Source: Haliaeetus albicilla
Lineage: Eukaryota; Chordata; Aves; Accipitriformes; Accipitridae
Direction: 5' to 3'
DNA length: 64,000 bases
NCBI RefSeq assembly: GCF_947461875.1
Contig: NC_091488.1
Location: 6,922,001 to 6,986,000, forward strand
The notes beneath the pieces were generated by a model. The model saw only the letters and a program-made list of their open reading frames with translations, was not told where the DNA came from and did no database searches. This document shows, piece after piece, positions 62,941 to 64,000 of the stretch. The position numbers and the translations under genes are program-made. Positions within the stretch are counted from its first letter, which is position 1; every line of letters starts with the position of its first letter.

Positions 62941-64000
62941 ATTATGATCTTGTCATAAAAATGTCACATTTGGAGTGTAAGCCTAGGTGCGAAACATTTC
63001 TGTGTGTGGCTTTAGCAAAAAGCAGGCACCAAAGCCTCTCAGGAGCAGCCAAGTGCTGGGAAAGGTGCTTATGTGCAATGCATAGTACCTGGCAAGAGAT
63101 CTGGTCCATCCAGTCTGGGCTTGTTTTGCACTCAAACACAGAGTCCATGTCATTCGTCAGCCACTAGGGTCACAAATTTAACAAAAAGCAAGCATGAAGC
63201 TTACAATACTGGTGTTTAGAGGACCAGACCCTGGAAATCTCATTGCACGGCACACATCCACGCTCTGGCCCACCTTGCCCACTGCGGTGTGGCAGAGCAG
63301 AGGACAGCTTCCAAAAGCCATCCATTAGAAACGGAGCTAAAAGTTGCAATACATTTGTAGAGGTCTCAGCCAAGCCCTGTCCAGTTTGCCTTGCCCAATT
63401 TCACTTGCTGTCAGCTCGAATCCTGGACAGTCGTTCCTGCTGTGCTCTCCAGAGCTGGATGTGGTGGCTAACCAGCATGTAACCACCCTGTTTCATAGCA
63501 GTGGAGAGGTGGGTGCTTAGCCTCCACATAAGATATTCAGACCCATTTTTGGAGTTCAAAGAGGATCCAAGTAGTGGATCTGAAGTAGCCACAGCAAGTA
63601 CACAAAACTGCAGCAACCTTCTTGGCGGCGCTGGCACTAGGGCTGCCCAGGAAGGACAAGGCAGCTAAGACTGTTACCTGCATCGCAGCTTCTTCTCCGG
63701 TCAGCAGCGCAGTTTCCTGCAGCTTAATTTCTGAAGCCAGCACTGGCAGCAAGCGCCGTGTGTGTTACAGCGTTTTACAGGAGCACCACGGGGCAGGAGA
63801 GCAGGCCACGGAGAGCGGTGTGGATCCGTGCCACCCAGCAGCACGGTGTGCAGTTCCCACTCGCAGACCAGGACGACCCAGACCCTTCCACTACTTGCTC
63901 TTTAAACCCAAAGCTGTGGCAGGCATGGCCAGAGCGCTTCATCCATCTGGGCTCTCCTGCAACCCACCCACAGCTGCTTCGCTGAATCCCTGCAAACAGG
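62941..64000. other. GC- and CpG-rising region at the window edge
   Basis: From about 63.0 kb the composition shifts. GC rises and about 20 CpGs occur between 63240 and 64000 by hand count. Several frames of 67-79 codons are open on both strands. On the minus strand GATGCAG|GTAACA (exon side ending at 63678) follows a short open stretch containing IKLQETALLTGEEAAMQ. Its acceptor is ambiguous, so I do not list it as an exon. The block may be the edge of a gene or promoter lying beyond 64000. Confidence 0.35.

Noticed and set aside
1..64000. Bacterial, phage or plasmid content, CRISPR arrays, tRNA, rRNA or snRNA genes
   Set aside because: There are no packed open frames, ribosome-binding sites or regularly spaced repeats, and I recognised no box A/B or snRNA motifs. 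The avian retroelements fix the sequence as vertebrate.

Overview
This window looks like noncoding DNA from a bird genome, most likely the inside of a large intron or a gene desert. The sequence is AT-rich. It has no operon-like packing, no long coding frames and no bacterial signals. The diagnostic pieces are interspersed repeats. A 5'-truncated CR1 LINE 3' end lies at 18785-19068 and a second, shorter CR1 3' end at about 50851-50908. A nearly intact solo LTR of an avian endogenous retrovirus family lies at 40970-41550, flanked by an almost perfect 5-bp target duplication. Low repeat density with CR1 as the main LINE fits birds. A crocodilian or turtle is a less likely alternative, because I recognise the LTR type from birds.

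Layout. 1-9.2 kb is AT-rich and contains three blocks that read like conserved noncoding elements (about 1190-1440, 5700-6190 and 7560-8480). 9.3-9.95 kb holds two strong plus-strand splice-donor matches followed by a small CpG-island-like block. 10-37 kb is mostly featureless, with homopolymer tracts, the CR1 copy and a few weak exon candidates. 37.0-37.5 kb and 38.55-38.69 kb are CpG- and GC-rich blocks. The second contains a G-quadruplex motif on the minus strand and lies next to an enhancer-like block at 38.83-39.26 kb. 41 kb has the solo LTR. 41.6-62.9 kb is again featureless apart from simple repeats, two GC-rich patches (50.05-50.3 and 52.56-52.87 kb) and the short CR1. The last kilobase rises in GC and CpG and runs off the edge.

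Genes. I recognise no protein-coding gene. Several open segments are bounded by acceptable splice sites and are listed as low-confidence candidate exons, all on the minus strand: 54990-55062, 31036-31310, 13452-13524 and 3039-3171 (mutually phase-compatible), and 34164-34392 and 9007-9152 (not part of that chain). None matches a family I can name. Matches to a splice donor occur many times per strand in 64 kb by chance, so these are hypotheses only. I found no tRNA, rRNA, snRNA, CRISPR or complete mobile element, and nothing I would call a new biological system. The best leads are the possible minus-strand transcript, the CpG block at 9.8 kb and the enhancer-like blocks.
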